A DNA stretch of 64,000 nucleotides, taken from contig NZ_JACSCH020000003.1 in assembly GCF_014451325.2 (NCBI RefSeq), forward strand, positions 1 to 64,000, given 5' to 3'. The DNA comes from Streptomyces sp. CB02980 (GTDB lineage Bacteria; Actinomycetota; Actinomycetes; Streptomycetales; Streptomycetaceae). Within the stretch, counting starts at the first letter, position 1, and the number at the start of each line of letters is the position of its first letter. The translations under genes and the position numbers were made by a program. Below, piece after piece: positions 55,921 through 64,000 of this stretch. The notes below the pieces were generated by a model, which saw nothing but the letters and a program-made list of their open reading frames with translations, was not told the DNA's origin and made no database searches.

Positions 55921-56622
55921 TCAGCGTTTGCTCAGTTGATCGAATCGTTGGTCGAGCCGTTGCTCGAAGCGTGGAAAGAGCAGCCGGTCCGCGCCCACCA
56001 GGACGCCCTCCACCAGGAGGGCGAGCAGGGCCACCAGGACCGCGCCCGCGACGACCTGCGCCGTGTCGTACGTGGCGAAGCCGGCCGTGATGATCCGGCC
56101 CAGGCCACCCTGGCCGACCATCGCCGCGACCGTCGCCGTGGCCACCACCTGGACCGCCGCCGAGCGCACCCCGGTCATCACCACCGGGCGGGCCAGCGGC
56201 AGTTCGACCTGCCGGAACAGCTGCCCGCCGGTCATCCCCATGCCCCGCGCGGCCCGTACCGCGGCCTGGTCCACCTCCCGCATCCCCACGTACGCGTTGG
56301 TGAGGAGCGGGGGTATCGCGAACAGCACGAGGGCCACGACGGTCGGCACATATCCGGCGTTCCGCAGGGGGGACACCATGAACAGGGCGAGGACCGCGAA
56401 GACGGGGATCGCCCGCCCCACGTTCGACACGTTCACCGCGAGGGCCCCGCCCCGGCCGAGGTGGCCGAGCCAGAGGCCCAGCGGCAGCGCGAGCGCCGCG
56501 GCGATCAGCAGCGCCGCCCCGCTCACGTACACGTGCTCGGCGAGCCGCTGTCCGATGCCCTCCTCGCCCGTCCAGTGCGCGCCGGTGGTGAGCCAGCCCC
56601 AGGCATCCGTCACTATGCCCAT
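55921..56622 (-). CDS. Betaine/choline ABC permease (second)
   Basis: The 233-residue permease has about six transmembrane helices and the EAA-loop RAARGMGMTGGQLFRQVELPLARPVVMTGVR of OpuBB/OpuBD. ATG 56622 lies one base after the stop of the upstream permease gene, with GGAGGT 7 nt before it. A GTG at 56631 is in frame but its ribosome site would be too close. The C-terminus ends FEQRLDQRFDQLSKR, a charged tail. Confidence 0.93.
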   Translation of the reverse strand: MGIVTDAWGWLTTGAHWTGEEGIGQRLAEHVYVSGAALLIAAALALPLGLWLGHLGRGGALAVNVSNVGRAIPVFAVLALFMVSPLRNAGYVPTVVALVLFAIPPLLTNAYVGMREVDQAAVRAARGMGMTGGQLFRQVELPLARPVVMTGVRSAAVQVVATATVAAMVGQGGLGRIITAGFATYDTAQVVAGAVLVALLALLVEGVLVGADRLLFPRFEQRLDQRFDQLSKR

Positions 56623-56623
56623 C

Positions 56624-57310
56624 TCACCCACCTCCCGGCGCGGTCCGTATCCGGGTCCACGGCGTGAGCAGCCGCTGGAGTCCCAGGAGCAACAGGTCGG
56701 CGGCGACGGCGAGCAGCACGCACAGCACCGAGGCGGCGAGCATCTGCGCCTTGAAGAAGGTGGGCAGCGCGTCCTCGATGAGATTGCCGAGACCGCCGCG
56801 GCCGACGACCGAACCGACCGTCGTCAGCGCGATCGTGGAGACGGTCGCCATCCGTATCCCCGCCATCAGAACCGGGAGCGCCAGCGGCAGCTCGACCTGC
56901 CACAGGAGGCGCATCGAGCCGTACCCCATGCCCCGGGCGGCCTCCCTGGTCTCGGCGGGCACGGCGGCGAGTCCCGCCAGCGTGTTCCGTACGAGGATCG
57001 TCAGCGCGTACAGCACGAGGCCGGTGACCACGAGCGCCGACGAGAGCCCGAAGAGGGGCAGCAGCAGGGAGAACATGGCGAGCGACGGCACCGTGTAGAG
57101 CAGGGTGGTCAGTCCGAGGACGGGGCCCGCGAAGCGGGGCCTGGCCCGGACGAGCAGGGCGAGCGGCACCGCGACGGCGAGCGCGATCAGCACGGACACG
57201 ACCGTGATTCCCACATGCTGGAGCGTGGCGTCGGTCAACTCCTGGGAGCGGGTGCGCAGATACTCACCGCAGATCCAGTCGTTCGTGACCAGACAGTTCG
57301 GTGCGCTCAT
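56624..57310 (-). CDS. Betaine/choline ABC permease (first)
   Basis: The 228-residue permease of the OpuB/ProW type has about six membrane helices and the EAA motif REAARGMGYGSMRLLWQVELPLALPVLMAGIR (named by its ends REAA and AGIR). ATG 57310 has a strong GGGAGGG ribosome site. A -10 candidate TAGGGT lies at 57362-57357. It is divergent from the ATPase at 57454 with 143 bp between, and heads the permease-permease-binding protein operon. Confidence 0.93.
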   Translation of the reverse strand: MSAPNCLVTNDWICGEYLRTRSQELTDATLQHVGITVVSVLIALAVAVPLALLVRARPRFAGPVLGLTTLLYTVPSLAMFSLLLPLFGLSSALVVTGLVLYALTILVRNTLAGLAAVPAETREAARGMGYGSMRLLWQVELPLALPVLMAGIRMATVSTIALTTVGSVVGRGGLGNLIEDALPTFFKAQMLAASVLCVLLAVAADLLLLGLQRLLTPWTRIRTAPGGG

Positions 57311-57453
57311 CCGTCCCTCCCCCCGGCTCGTCGATCTTCCGAACGCATGTCTGACGACCCTAACCCCCGCCACCGACAATCCCCGAGACCCGCCACAATG
57401 CGGCAACACGCCCTTCACACACCCCCGGCGTCCAGGGGCCAGAATGGGGACCC

Positions 57454-58455
<1,002 letters not shown>

Positions 58456-58462
58456 GCGGGGC

Positions 58463-59575
58463 TCAGGTCGCGCTGAGCTTGCCGCTCATCCAGACCAGCC
58501 CCGGCGGGATCTCGCGGTTCCACGTGTTGAAGTTGTGGCCGCCGCTCTTCAGCGTGATCGACGAGACCTTCGCCGGGCTCTTCACCTTCTTGATGAAGTC
58601 GAGCGTCGCCCGCCGGTTGCCCTCACCCCGCTTCGACGTCGACACCAGGAACGACGACGGGCCCTGCGGCCGGTGGTCCAGGCTCCACAGCAGGTCGCCC
58701 CGCTTGCGCAGGCTGTCGTCCCCGTGGAAGAGGTCGCCGGTCGTCACGTCCTCCGCCGCCCGGTAGTACGCGGACAGTCCCGCCCCGGCGGCGAACCGGT
58801 CGGGGTGGTGCAGGGCGATCTTCAACGCGCAGTACCCGCCGGTGGAGATCCCCATGAAGCCCCAGTTACGGGGCTTCGTGCCCACCCGGTACGTCTCCGA
58901 GACCGCCTTCGGCAGGTCCTCGGCGAAGAAGGTCTCCGTCTGCGGGCCACCCGGAATGTCCACGCACTCGGTGTCCCGCGGCGGCGCCACCGTCGGGCGG
59001 AGCATCACGAGGATCATCGGCTGCATCCTGCCCTCCTTCGCCTGGAGGTAGGCAGTCTTCGGGTACCTCAGCCCTTTGATCAGGTTCTCCGCCGTGCCGG
59101 GATACCCCGTCAGCACCACCGTGGCCGGGAAGGTGCGCTTGGCGTACTTCGCCTGGAAGTACTCCGGCGGCAGGTACACATAGGCCGGCGAGACGATCCC
59201 GGACCGCTCCCCCGCCACGACGACCTTCTGTATCTGGCCGGCGGTCGTCGGACGGCCGCCGCCCGGCACGTCGAGCCCCTGTCTCCCCACCACCTTGATG
59301 TCCTTCGAACCGGCCGCGTGGTCGACGACCACACCCATGTCCTGCTCCTGCCCGAGCAGGTCGGCCCACGAGCCGTAGAAGAGGAAGGAACGGTTCGCCC
59401 CCAGGCCCACCGCGGCGAACAGCGCCAATTGCGTCATCAGCAGCAGCCCGATCCGCCCCACCACCGCCCGCCAGCCGCGACGCGCGAGCCGCGGCCAGAG
59501 CCAGACCGTGGCGAGGAACAGCGCCACGGCCAGCACGACCGCCACCACGAGGACTTTGTTGCTGGTGAGACCCAT
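58463..59575 (-). CDS. Membrane-anchored esterase/alpha-beta hydrolase (PF00756-like)
   Basis: The 370-residue protein has two N-terminal transmembrane helices (about 8-26 and 42-60), then an extracytoplasmic alpha/beta-hydrolase domain with the nucleophile elbow GFMGISTGGYCALK, acid residue region LFHGDDSLR and His in SGGHNFNTW, as in the antigen-85/esterase D family. It is divergent from the lysyl-PG-synthase-like gene at 59741. Actinobacterial and enterococcal relatives next to such synthases hydrolyse aminoacyl-lipids, a plausible role here. ATG 59575 is the likely start; the ribosome site is weak. Confidence 0.87.
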   Translation of the reverse strand: MGLTSNKVLVVAVVLAVALFLATVWLWPRLARRGWRAVVGRIGLLLMTQLALFAAVGLGANRSFLFYGSWADLLGQEQDMGVVVDHAAGSKDIKVVGRQGLDVPGGGRPTTAGQIQKVVVAGERSGIVSPAYVYLPPEYFQAKYAKRTFPATVVLTGYPGTAENLIKGLRYPKTAYLQAKEGRMQPMILVMLRPTVAPPRDTECVDIPGGPQTETFFAEDLPKAVSETYRVGTKPRNWGFMGISTGGYCALKIALHHPDRFAAGAGLSAYYRAAEDVTTGDLFHGDDSLRKRGDLLWSLDHRPQGPSSFLVSTSKRGEGNRRATLDFIKKVKSPAKVSSITLKSGGHNFNTWNREIPPGLVWMSGKLSAT

Positions 59576-59740
59576 GGGGCGACCGAGCCTTCTTTCTGAG
59601 AATTTCCTGTGGACCGATGAACCCGATTCCGCACGGCTCCGTCCTAGAAGGCGCACCAGCCGGAACGGCCCGCCGAACGCGCCGCAGGGCCCGACCGGAG
59701 TCAAGGACCCTTCGCAGGACCACGGGAAGCACGGGAAGCC

Positions 59741-61585
59741 ATGTCTGTCACAGTAGATGGGGACAAATCAGGATTGGTTCCGGTTCGAGTACGCCGGATT
59801 CTCCGCGGCCCCCGCCCCGAGAAGGTCCCCGCGCTCGTCGGCACCGCCTGCACCCTGATCGGCCTCATCGACATCGCCGCCGGCGTCTTCCCCCGCTTCC
59901 GCGCAAGCCGGATGCACGCCGTGGCGGAGGTCCTCCCCGGCACCCTCGGCCCCCTCTCCGCCGCTCTCTCCCTGAGCGCCGGCGTCCTCCTGCTGCTCCT
60001 CGCCCACGGCCTCAAGCGGCACAAGCGCCGCGCCTGGCGCGCCGCCGTCGTCCTGCTCCCCCTCGGCGCCGCAGCCCAGTTCGTCTGGCGCCACTCCGTC
60101 CTCGGCGCCCTCCTCTCCCTCGTACTCCTCACGCTCCTCCTGCGCCACCGCGGCGAGTTCGCCTCCCTGCCCGACCCGCGCAGCCGCTGGCGCGCACTCG
60201 CCAACTTCGTCGTCATGGGCGCCGGATCCATCGCCCTCGGCCTCGTCATCGTCAGCGCCCACCCGCGCCGCGTCATCGGCAGCCCCAGCCTCGCCGACCG
60301 CCTCGAACACGTCCTGTACGGACTCTTCGGCGTCGAAGGCCCCGTCGGCTACAGCAACGGCGTCGACTGGACCGTCGGCTACTCCCTCGGCGCCCTCGGC
60401 ATGCTCACCGCCCTCACCACCATCTACCTCGCCTTCCGCCCCGAGCACCCCGCCGCCCGCCTCACCGACGAGGACGAGGTCCGGCTCCGCGCCCTCCTCG
60501 ACCAGCACGGCGGCCGCGACTCCCTCGGACACTTCGCGCTCCGCCGCGACAAGGGCGTCGTCTTCTCCCCCAGCGGAAAGGCCGCCGTCTGCTACCGCGT
60601 CGTCTCCGGCGTCATGCTCGCCAGCGGCGACCCCATCGGCGACGTCGAGGCCTGGCCCGGCGCCATCGAACGCTTCATGGACGAGGCCAAGGCCCACTCC
60701 TGGACCCCCGCCGTCATGGGCTGCTCCGAGACCGGCGGCCAGGTCTGGACCCGCGAGACCGGCCTCGACGCCCTCGAACTCGGCGACGAGGCGGTCGTCG
60801 ACGTCGCGGATTTCTCCCTCTCCGGACGGGCCATGCGCAACGTCCGCCAGATGGTCAAGCGCATCGAGCGCAACGGCTACACCACCCGGGTCCGCCGCGT
60901 CCGTGACCTCGACGACGCCGAACTCGAACAGGTCCGCCGCGCCGCCGCCGACTGGCGCGGCACCGACACCGAACGCGGCTTCTCCATGGCCCTCGGCCGC
61001 ATCGGCACCCCCGGCGACGGCGACGCCGTGATAGCGACCGCCCACAAGACCGACGCGGGCGACGACCCCGACTCCGTCTACGGCGACCTCAAGGCGATCA
61101 TCCACTTCGTCCCCTGGGGCCCGGACGGCATGTCCCTGGAACTCATGCGCCGCGACCGCTCCGCCGACCCCGGCATGAACGAGCTCCTCATCGTCGCCGC
61201 CCTCCAGGCCTCCCCCGGCCTCGGCATCGCGCGCGTGTCCCTCAACTTCGCCATGTTCCGCTCGGCCCTCGCCCGCGGCGAGAAGATCGGCGCCGGACCC
61301 GTCCTGCGCGTCTGGCGCGGACTCCTCGTCTTCCTCTCCCGCTGGTTCCAGATCGAGTCGCTGTACAAGTTCAACGCCAAGTTCCGGCCCCGCTGGGAAC
61401 CCCGCTTCGTCGTCTACCGCAAGAGCCGCGACCTCCCCCGCATCGGCTTCGCCGCCATGCAGGCCGAAGGCTTCGTGAACCTCGCGCTGCCCCGCCCCTT
61501 CACCCGCAGGCGTCCCGCCCCGGCCCCGCGCCCCTGCGCCCACATCGTCCCCGCCCCCGCCGAGCGCGAGGTCCGGGCGGCCTGA
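59741..61585 (+). CDS. Aminoacyl-phosphatidylglycerol synthase-like (MprF C-terminal) protein
   Basis: The 614-residue protein has about six N-terminal transmembrane helices (residues 30-240) and a cytoplasmic DUF2156 (GNAT-like) domain (about 255-560; GKAAVCYRVVSGVMLASGDPIGD, LSLSGRAMRNVRQMVKRIERNGYTTR, LIVAALQASPGLGIARVSLNFAMF, FNAKFRPRWEPRFVVYR). Such enzymes transfer an amino acid from tRNA to phosphatidylglycerol or another lipid, lowering the negative surface charge and sensitivity to cationic peptides. The full eight-helix flippase half of MprF is not present. A weak GGGAAG ribosome site precedes ATG 59741. Confidence 0.92.
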   Translation: MSVTVDGDKSGLVPVRVRRILRGPRPEKVPALVGTACTLIGLIDIAAGVFPRFRASRMHAVAEVLPGTLGPLSAALSLSAGVLLLLLAHGLKRHKRRAWRAAVVLLPLGAAAQFVWRHSVLGALLSLVLLTLLLRHRGEFASLPDPRSRWRALANFVVMGAGSIALGLVIVSAHPRRVIGSPSLADRLEHVLYGLFGVEGPVGYSNGVDWTVGYSLGALGMLTALTTIYLAFRPEHPAARLTDEDEVRLRALLDQHGGRDSLGHFALRRDKGVVFSPSGKAAVCYRVVSGVMLASGDPIGDVEAWPGAIERFMDEAKAHSWTPAVMGCSETGGQVWTRETGLDALELGDEAVVDVADFSLSGRAMRNVRQMVKRIERNGYTTRVRRVRDLDDAELEQVRRAAADWRGTDTERGFSMALGRIGTPGDGDAVIATAHKTDAGDDPDSVYGDLKAIIHFVPWGPDGMSLELMRRDRSADPGMNELLIVAALQASPGLGIARVSLNFAMFRSALARGEKIGAGPVLRVWRGLLVFLSRWFQIESLYKFNAKFRPRWEPRFVVYRKSRDLPRIGFAAMQAEGFVNLALPRPFTRRRPAPAPRPCAHIVPAPAEREVRAA

Positions 61586-61613
61586 TGCCACCCCTGGGCC
61601 CTACGCTGGACGC

Positions 61614-62474
61614 ATGAGTACGACGATCGACCGGGGTACGGCCCGGGGCCTGCCGGAGTGGGACCGCTGCGCGGTCATGGGCGTGGTCAACGTGACCCCC
61701 GACTCCTTCTCCGACGGCGGCCGCTGGTTCGACACCACGGCCGCCGTCAAACACGGCCTCGACCTCGTCGCCGAGGGCGCCGACCTCGTCGACGTCGGCG
61801 GCGAGTCCACCCGGCCCGGCGCCAGCCGCGTCGACGAGGAGGAGGAACTCCGCCGCGTCGTCCCCGTCGTCCGCGGCCTCGCCGCCGAAGGCGTCACCGT
61901 CTCCGTCGACACCATGCGCGCCCGCGTCGCCGCCCGCGCCGTCGAAGCCGGCGCCCTCCTCGTCAACGACGTGAGCGGCGGCCTCGCCGACCCCGGCATG
62001 GTCCCCGCCGTCGCCGCCGCCGAGGTCCCCTTCGTCGTCATGCACTGGCGCGGATTCAGCCAGGACATGAACAGCCTCGCCGTGTACGACGACGTCGTCA
62101 CCGAGGTCGTCGGCGAACTCCGCACCCGCCTCGAAGCCGTCATCGACGGCGGCATCGACCCCGAGCGCATCGTCGTCGACCCGGGCCTCGGCTTCGCCAA
62201 GCTCGCCCCCCACGACCTCGCCCTCGTCGCCCACCTCCCCGAACTCCGCGCCCTCGGCCGCCCCCTCCTCGTCGCCGCCTCCCGCAAGCGATTCCTCGGC
62301 CACGTCCTCGCCCGCGAGGGCGCCTCGCCGCCGCCCGCGCGCGAACGCGACGCCGCCACCGCCGCCGTCTCCGCCCTCGCCGCCCACGCGGGCGCGTGGG
62401 CCGTCCGCGTCCACGAGGTCCGGGCCACCGCCGACGCCGTACGGGTCGCCCGCGCCGTCGAGGGAGCCGCGTGA
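61614..62474 (+). CDS. folP: Dihydropteroate synthase
   Basis: FolP condenses dihydropterin pyrophosphate with p-aminobenzoate, the target of sulfonamides. The 286-residue TIM-barrel protein has VMGVVNVTPDSFSDGGR, LVDVGGESTRPGA, LLVNDVSGG, VVMHWRG, IVVDPGLGFAK and LVAASRKRFLG, all the catalytic loops. The start follows TACGCT by 6 nt (61602-61607), a leaderless transcript heading the folate operon. It overlaps the NTF2-like gene by 4 bp. Streptomyces often carry two FolP-like proteins; this one has the complete active site. Confidence 0.96.
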   Translation: MSTTIDRGTARGLPEWDRCAVMGVVNVTPDSFSDGGRWFDTTAAVKHGLDLVAEGADLVDVGGESTRPGASRVDEEEELRRVVPVVRGLAAEGVTVSVDTMRARVAARAVEAGALLVNDVSGGLADPGMVPAVAAAEVPFVVMHWRGFSQDMNSLAVYDDVVTEVVGELRTRLEAVIDGGIDPERIVVDPGLGFAKLAPHDLALVAHLPELRALGRPLLVAASRKRFLGHVLAREGASPPPARERDAATAAVSALAAHAGAWAVRVHEVRATADAVRVARAVEGAA

Positions 62475-62938
62475 GCCGCAGCGCCGACGAGGCGGCCGTC
62501 GAAGCCGCCAACACCGCCTTCTACGAGGCGATGGAGACCGGCGACTTCGAAGGCGTCTCGGCGCTCTGGCTCGACGACGGAGCCACCCCCATCACCTGCG
62601 TCCACCCCGGCTGGCCCGTCCTCACCGGACGCGGTGAGGTGCTCCGCTCGTACGCGCTGATCATGGCGAACACCGAGTACATCCAGTTCTTCCTCACCGA
62701 CCTCAAGATCTCCCTCGCCGGCCGGACCGCCGTCGTCACCTGCACCGAGAACATCCTCAGCGGCGGCCCCGCCGAGGACGGCGCCGAACTGGGACCCCTC
62801 GTCGGACAGCTCGTCGTCGCCACCAATGTGTTCCGCCACACACCCGACGGCTGGAGGATCTGGTCCCACCACGCCTCCCCGGTCCTCACGGACACCGAGG
62901 AAACAGCGGACGAGGAGCCCGGCGGCGACACCCCGTAA
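62471..62938 (+). CDS. NTF2/SnoaL-like protein in the folate operon
   Basis: The 155-residue protein has the cone-shaped NTF2-like fold pattern: an N-terminal helix AAVEAANTAFYEAMETGDFEGVSALW, DDGATPITCVHPGWPVLTGRGEVLRSYALI, and strands VVTCTENIL and HTPDGWRIWSHHASPV. Members act as small-molecule isomerases, hydrolases or scaffolds. GTG 62471 overlaps the folP stop in GTGA, so the protein is made together with FolP. A role in folate synthesis is possible but unproven. A 144-bp gap follows to folB. Confidence 0.88.
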   Translation: MSRSADEAAVEAANTAFYEAMETGDFEGVSALWLDDGATPITCVHPGWPVLTGRGEVLRSYALIMANTEYIQFFLTDLKISLAGRTAVVTCTENILSGGPAEDGAELGPLVGQLVVATNVFRHTPDGWRIWSHHASPVLTDTEETADEEPGGDTP

Positions 62939-63082
62939 CACCTCCGCCACCCGCCCCGCGGACCCGCCGACGGCCCCCACGGGCAAGCTCTGTCGGTCCC
63001 CGCAGGTAGATTCGATGCTGGACACCCGGCCGTCCGCACCCGGCTGCGTGGCCACCGAACTACGACAGCAGGAGTGATTCGC

Positions 63083-63442
63083 GTGGATCGTGTCGCGCTG
63101 CGCGGCCTCAAGGCCCGGGGCCACCACGGCGTCTTCCCCAAGGAGCGCGAGGAGGGCCAGACCTTCATCGTGGACCTGGTCCTCGGCCTGGACACCCGCC
63201 CGGCGGCCGCCGACGACGACCTGACGAAGACCGTGCACTACGGGATCGTCGCCGAAGAGGTCGTCGACGTCGTCCAGGGAGAACCCGTCGACCTCATCGA
63301 AACGCTCGCCGAGCGCATCGCCCAGCAATGCCTCAGCCACGCCGGGGTACAAGAGGTGGAGGTCGTCGTCCACAAACCGGACGCGCCCATCACCGTGCCG
63401 TTCGACGACGTGACCATCACGATCACCCGGAGCCGACGATGA
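63083..63442 (+). CDS. folB: Dihydroneopterin aldolase
   Basis: FolB converts dihydroneopterin to 6-hydroxymethyl-dihydropterin. The 119-residue tunnelling-fold protein has LRGLKARGHHGVFPKEREEGQTFIVDLVL, the conserved HHG-x-x-x-x-E active site, and VVVHKPDAPITVPFDDVTITITR. GTG 63083 was chosen because AGGAG stands 8 nt upstream; an in-frame GTG at 63074 lies inside that ribosome site. Its TGA overlaps the folK ATG. Confidence 0.95.
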   Translation: MDRVALRGLKARGHHGVFPKEREEGQTFIVDLVLGLDTRPAAADDDLTKTVHYGIVAEEVVDVVQGEPVDLIETLAERIAQQCLSHAGVQEVEVVVHKPDAPITVPFDDVTITITRSRR

Positions 63443-64000
63443 AGCCGACGCAGAGCGACCCCACCGTCCAGCCCGTACCGGCCTCCGTCGTCGCGACCGT
63501 CGACGCCGCCGACACCACGCTGTCCAACCCCCGCTGGGCCGTCGTGGCCCTCGGCGCCAACCTCGGCAACCGCCTGGAGACCCTCCAGGGGGCCGTCGAC
63601 GCCCTCGCGGACACCCCGGGCCTCCGGGTCAAGGCCGTCTCCCCCGTGTACGAGACGGAGCCCTGGGGCGTCGAGCCCGACACCCAGCCCTCCTACTTCA
63701 ACGCCGTCGCGCTCGTGAAGACGACGCTGCCGCCCTCCTCCCTCCTGGAGCGGGCCCACGCCGTCGAGGAGGCCTTCCACCGCGTCCGCGAGGAGCGCTG
63801 GGGCGCCCGCACCATCGACGTCGACATCGTCGCCTACGCGGACGTCGTCTCCGAGGACCCCGTCCTCACCCTCCCGCACCCCCGCGCCCACCAGCGCGCC
63901 TTCGTCCTCGCCCCCTGGCACGACGTGGACCCCGAGGCCCAGCTCCCCGGCCACGGCGCCGTCGCCGCGCTCCTCGCCACCCTCGGCGACGAAGGCATCG
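63439..64000 (+). CDS. folK: Hydroxymethyl-dihydropterin pyrophosphokinase (3' truncated by window)
   Basis: FolK transfers pyrophosphate from ATP to 6-hydroxymethyl-dihydropterin, giving the FolP substrate. The visible 187 residues include VVALGANLGNRLETLQGAVDAL, SPVYETEPWGV, FNAVALV and the active-site RWGARTIDVDIVAY, then LTLPHPRAHQRAFVLAPW. The first 30 residues are a non-conserved extension. ATG 63439 overlaps the folB stop in ATGA. The gene runs off the right edge, and its stop is not seen. Confidence 0.95.
   Translation, partial: MKPTQSDPTVQPVPASVVATVDAADTTLSNPRWAVVALGANLGNRLETLQGAVDALADTPGLRVKAVSPVYETEPWGVEPDTQPSYFNAVALVKTTLPPSSLLERAHAVEEAFHRVREERWGARTIDVDIVAYADVVSEDPVLTLPHPRAHQRAFVLAPWHDVDPEAQLPGHGAVAALLATLGDEGI

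Overview
The window is high-GC, with short intergenic gaps, frequent GTG starts, ATGA/GTGA stop-start overlaps and TANNNT -10 boxes placed 6-8 nt before start codons. Its gene order is trpS, proC, ilvD, radA, disA, mutY, sigE-cseABC, clpC, lsr2, coaX-nadCB-panC, folP-B-K. This is a conserved Streptomyces chromosomal core segment, resembling the S. coelicolor SCO3334 to SCO3401 interval (recalled from memory). I see no insertion sequence, integrase, tRNA gene or CRISPR array.

Left end (1-6700): the promoter/leader region of an rRNA operon points leftwards out of the window. Back to back with it is a trpS gene preceded by a Trp-Trp leader peptide and an attenuator. Then follow a GlxA-type regulator divergent from an isochorismatase-fold hydrolase, proC, an ABC-2 exporter pair and two small membrane/SH3 proteins. 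From 6.8 to 20 kb come a PASTA-less Ser/Thr kinase with a beta-propeller sensor, ilvD, a TetR regulator coupled to a sugar-phosphate isomerase-like protein, Ppx/GppA, a Cys-rich unknown, a sigma-like/BACON membrane fusion, radA and disA (c-di-AMP synthase). From 20 to 29 kb come PAP2, mutY, the complete sigE-cseA-cseB-cseC envelope-stress operon, a TetR/MFS pair and an M23 peptidase.

From 29.8 to 33.1 kb lies the most accessory-looking unit: a trypco2-domain protein two bases upstream of a 951-residue trypsin-NACHT-leucine-rich STAND protein, a candidate NLR-type conflict or immune module. Then come clpC with a ClgR-like box, a small primase-like protein, lsr2, an N-acetyltransferase, a BlaI-type repressor, a GC-rich minisatellite and the tightly coupled run DUF2520-panC-nadB-nadC-coaX for CoA and NAD precursors.

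From 45 to 64 kb come a threonine-aldolase-like enzyme, an ArsR-type regulator with two palindromic operators, a TmrB-like ATPase and a NarL-type two-component system. A MidA/NDUFAF7-like methyltransferase sits directly before an orphan NuoD paralogue. An OpuB-type betaine/choline ABC system follows, then a membrane esterase divergent from an aminoacyl-phosphatidylglycerol synthase-like protein, and finally the folate operon folP-NTF2-folB-folK, cut by the window end.

At least 15 genes appear to be transcribed from the first base of their start codon (leaderless). All assignments come from reading the sequence. No database search was run.
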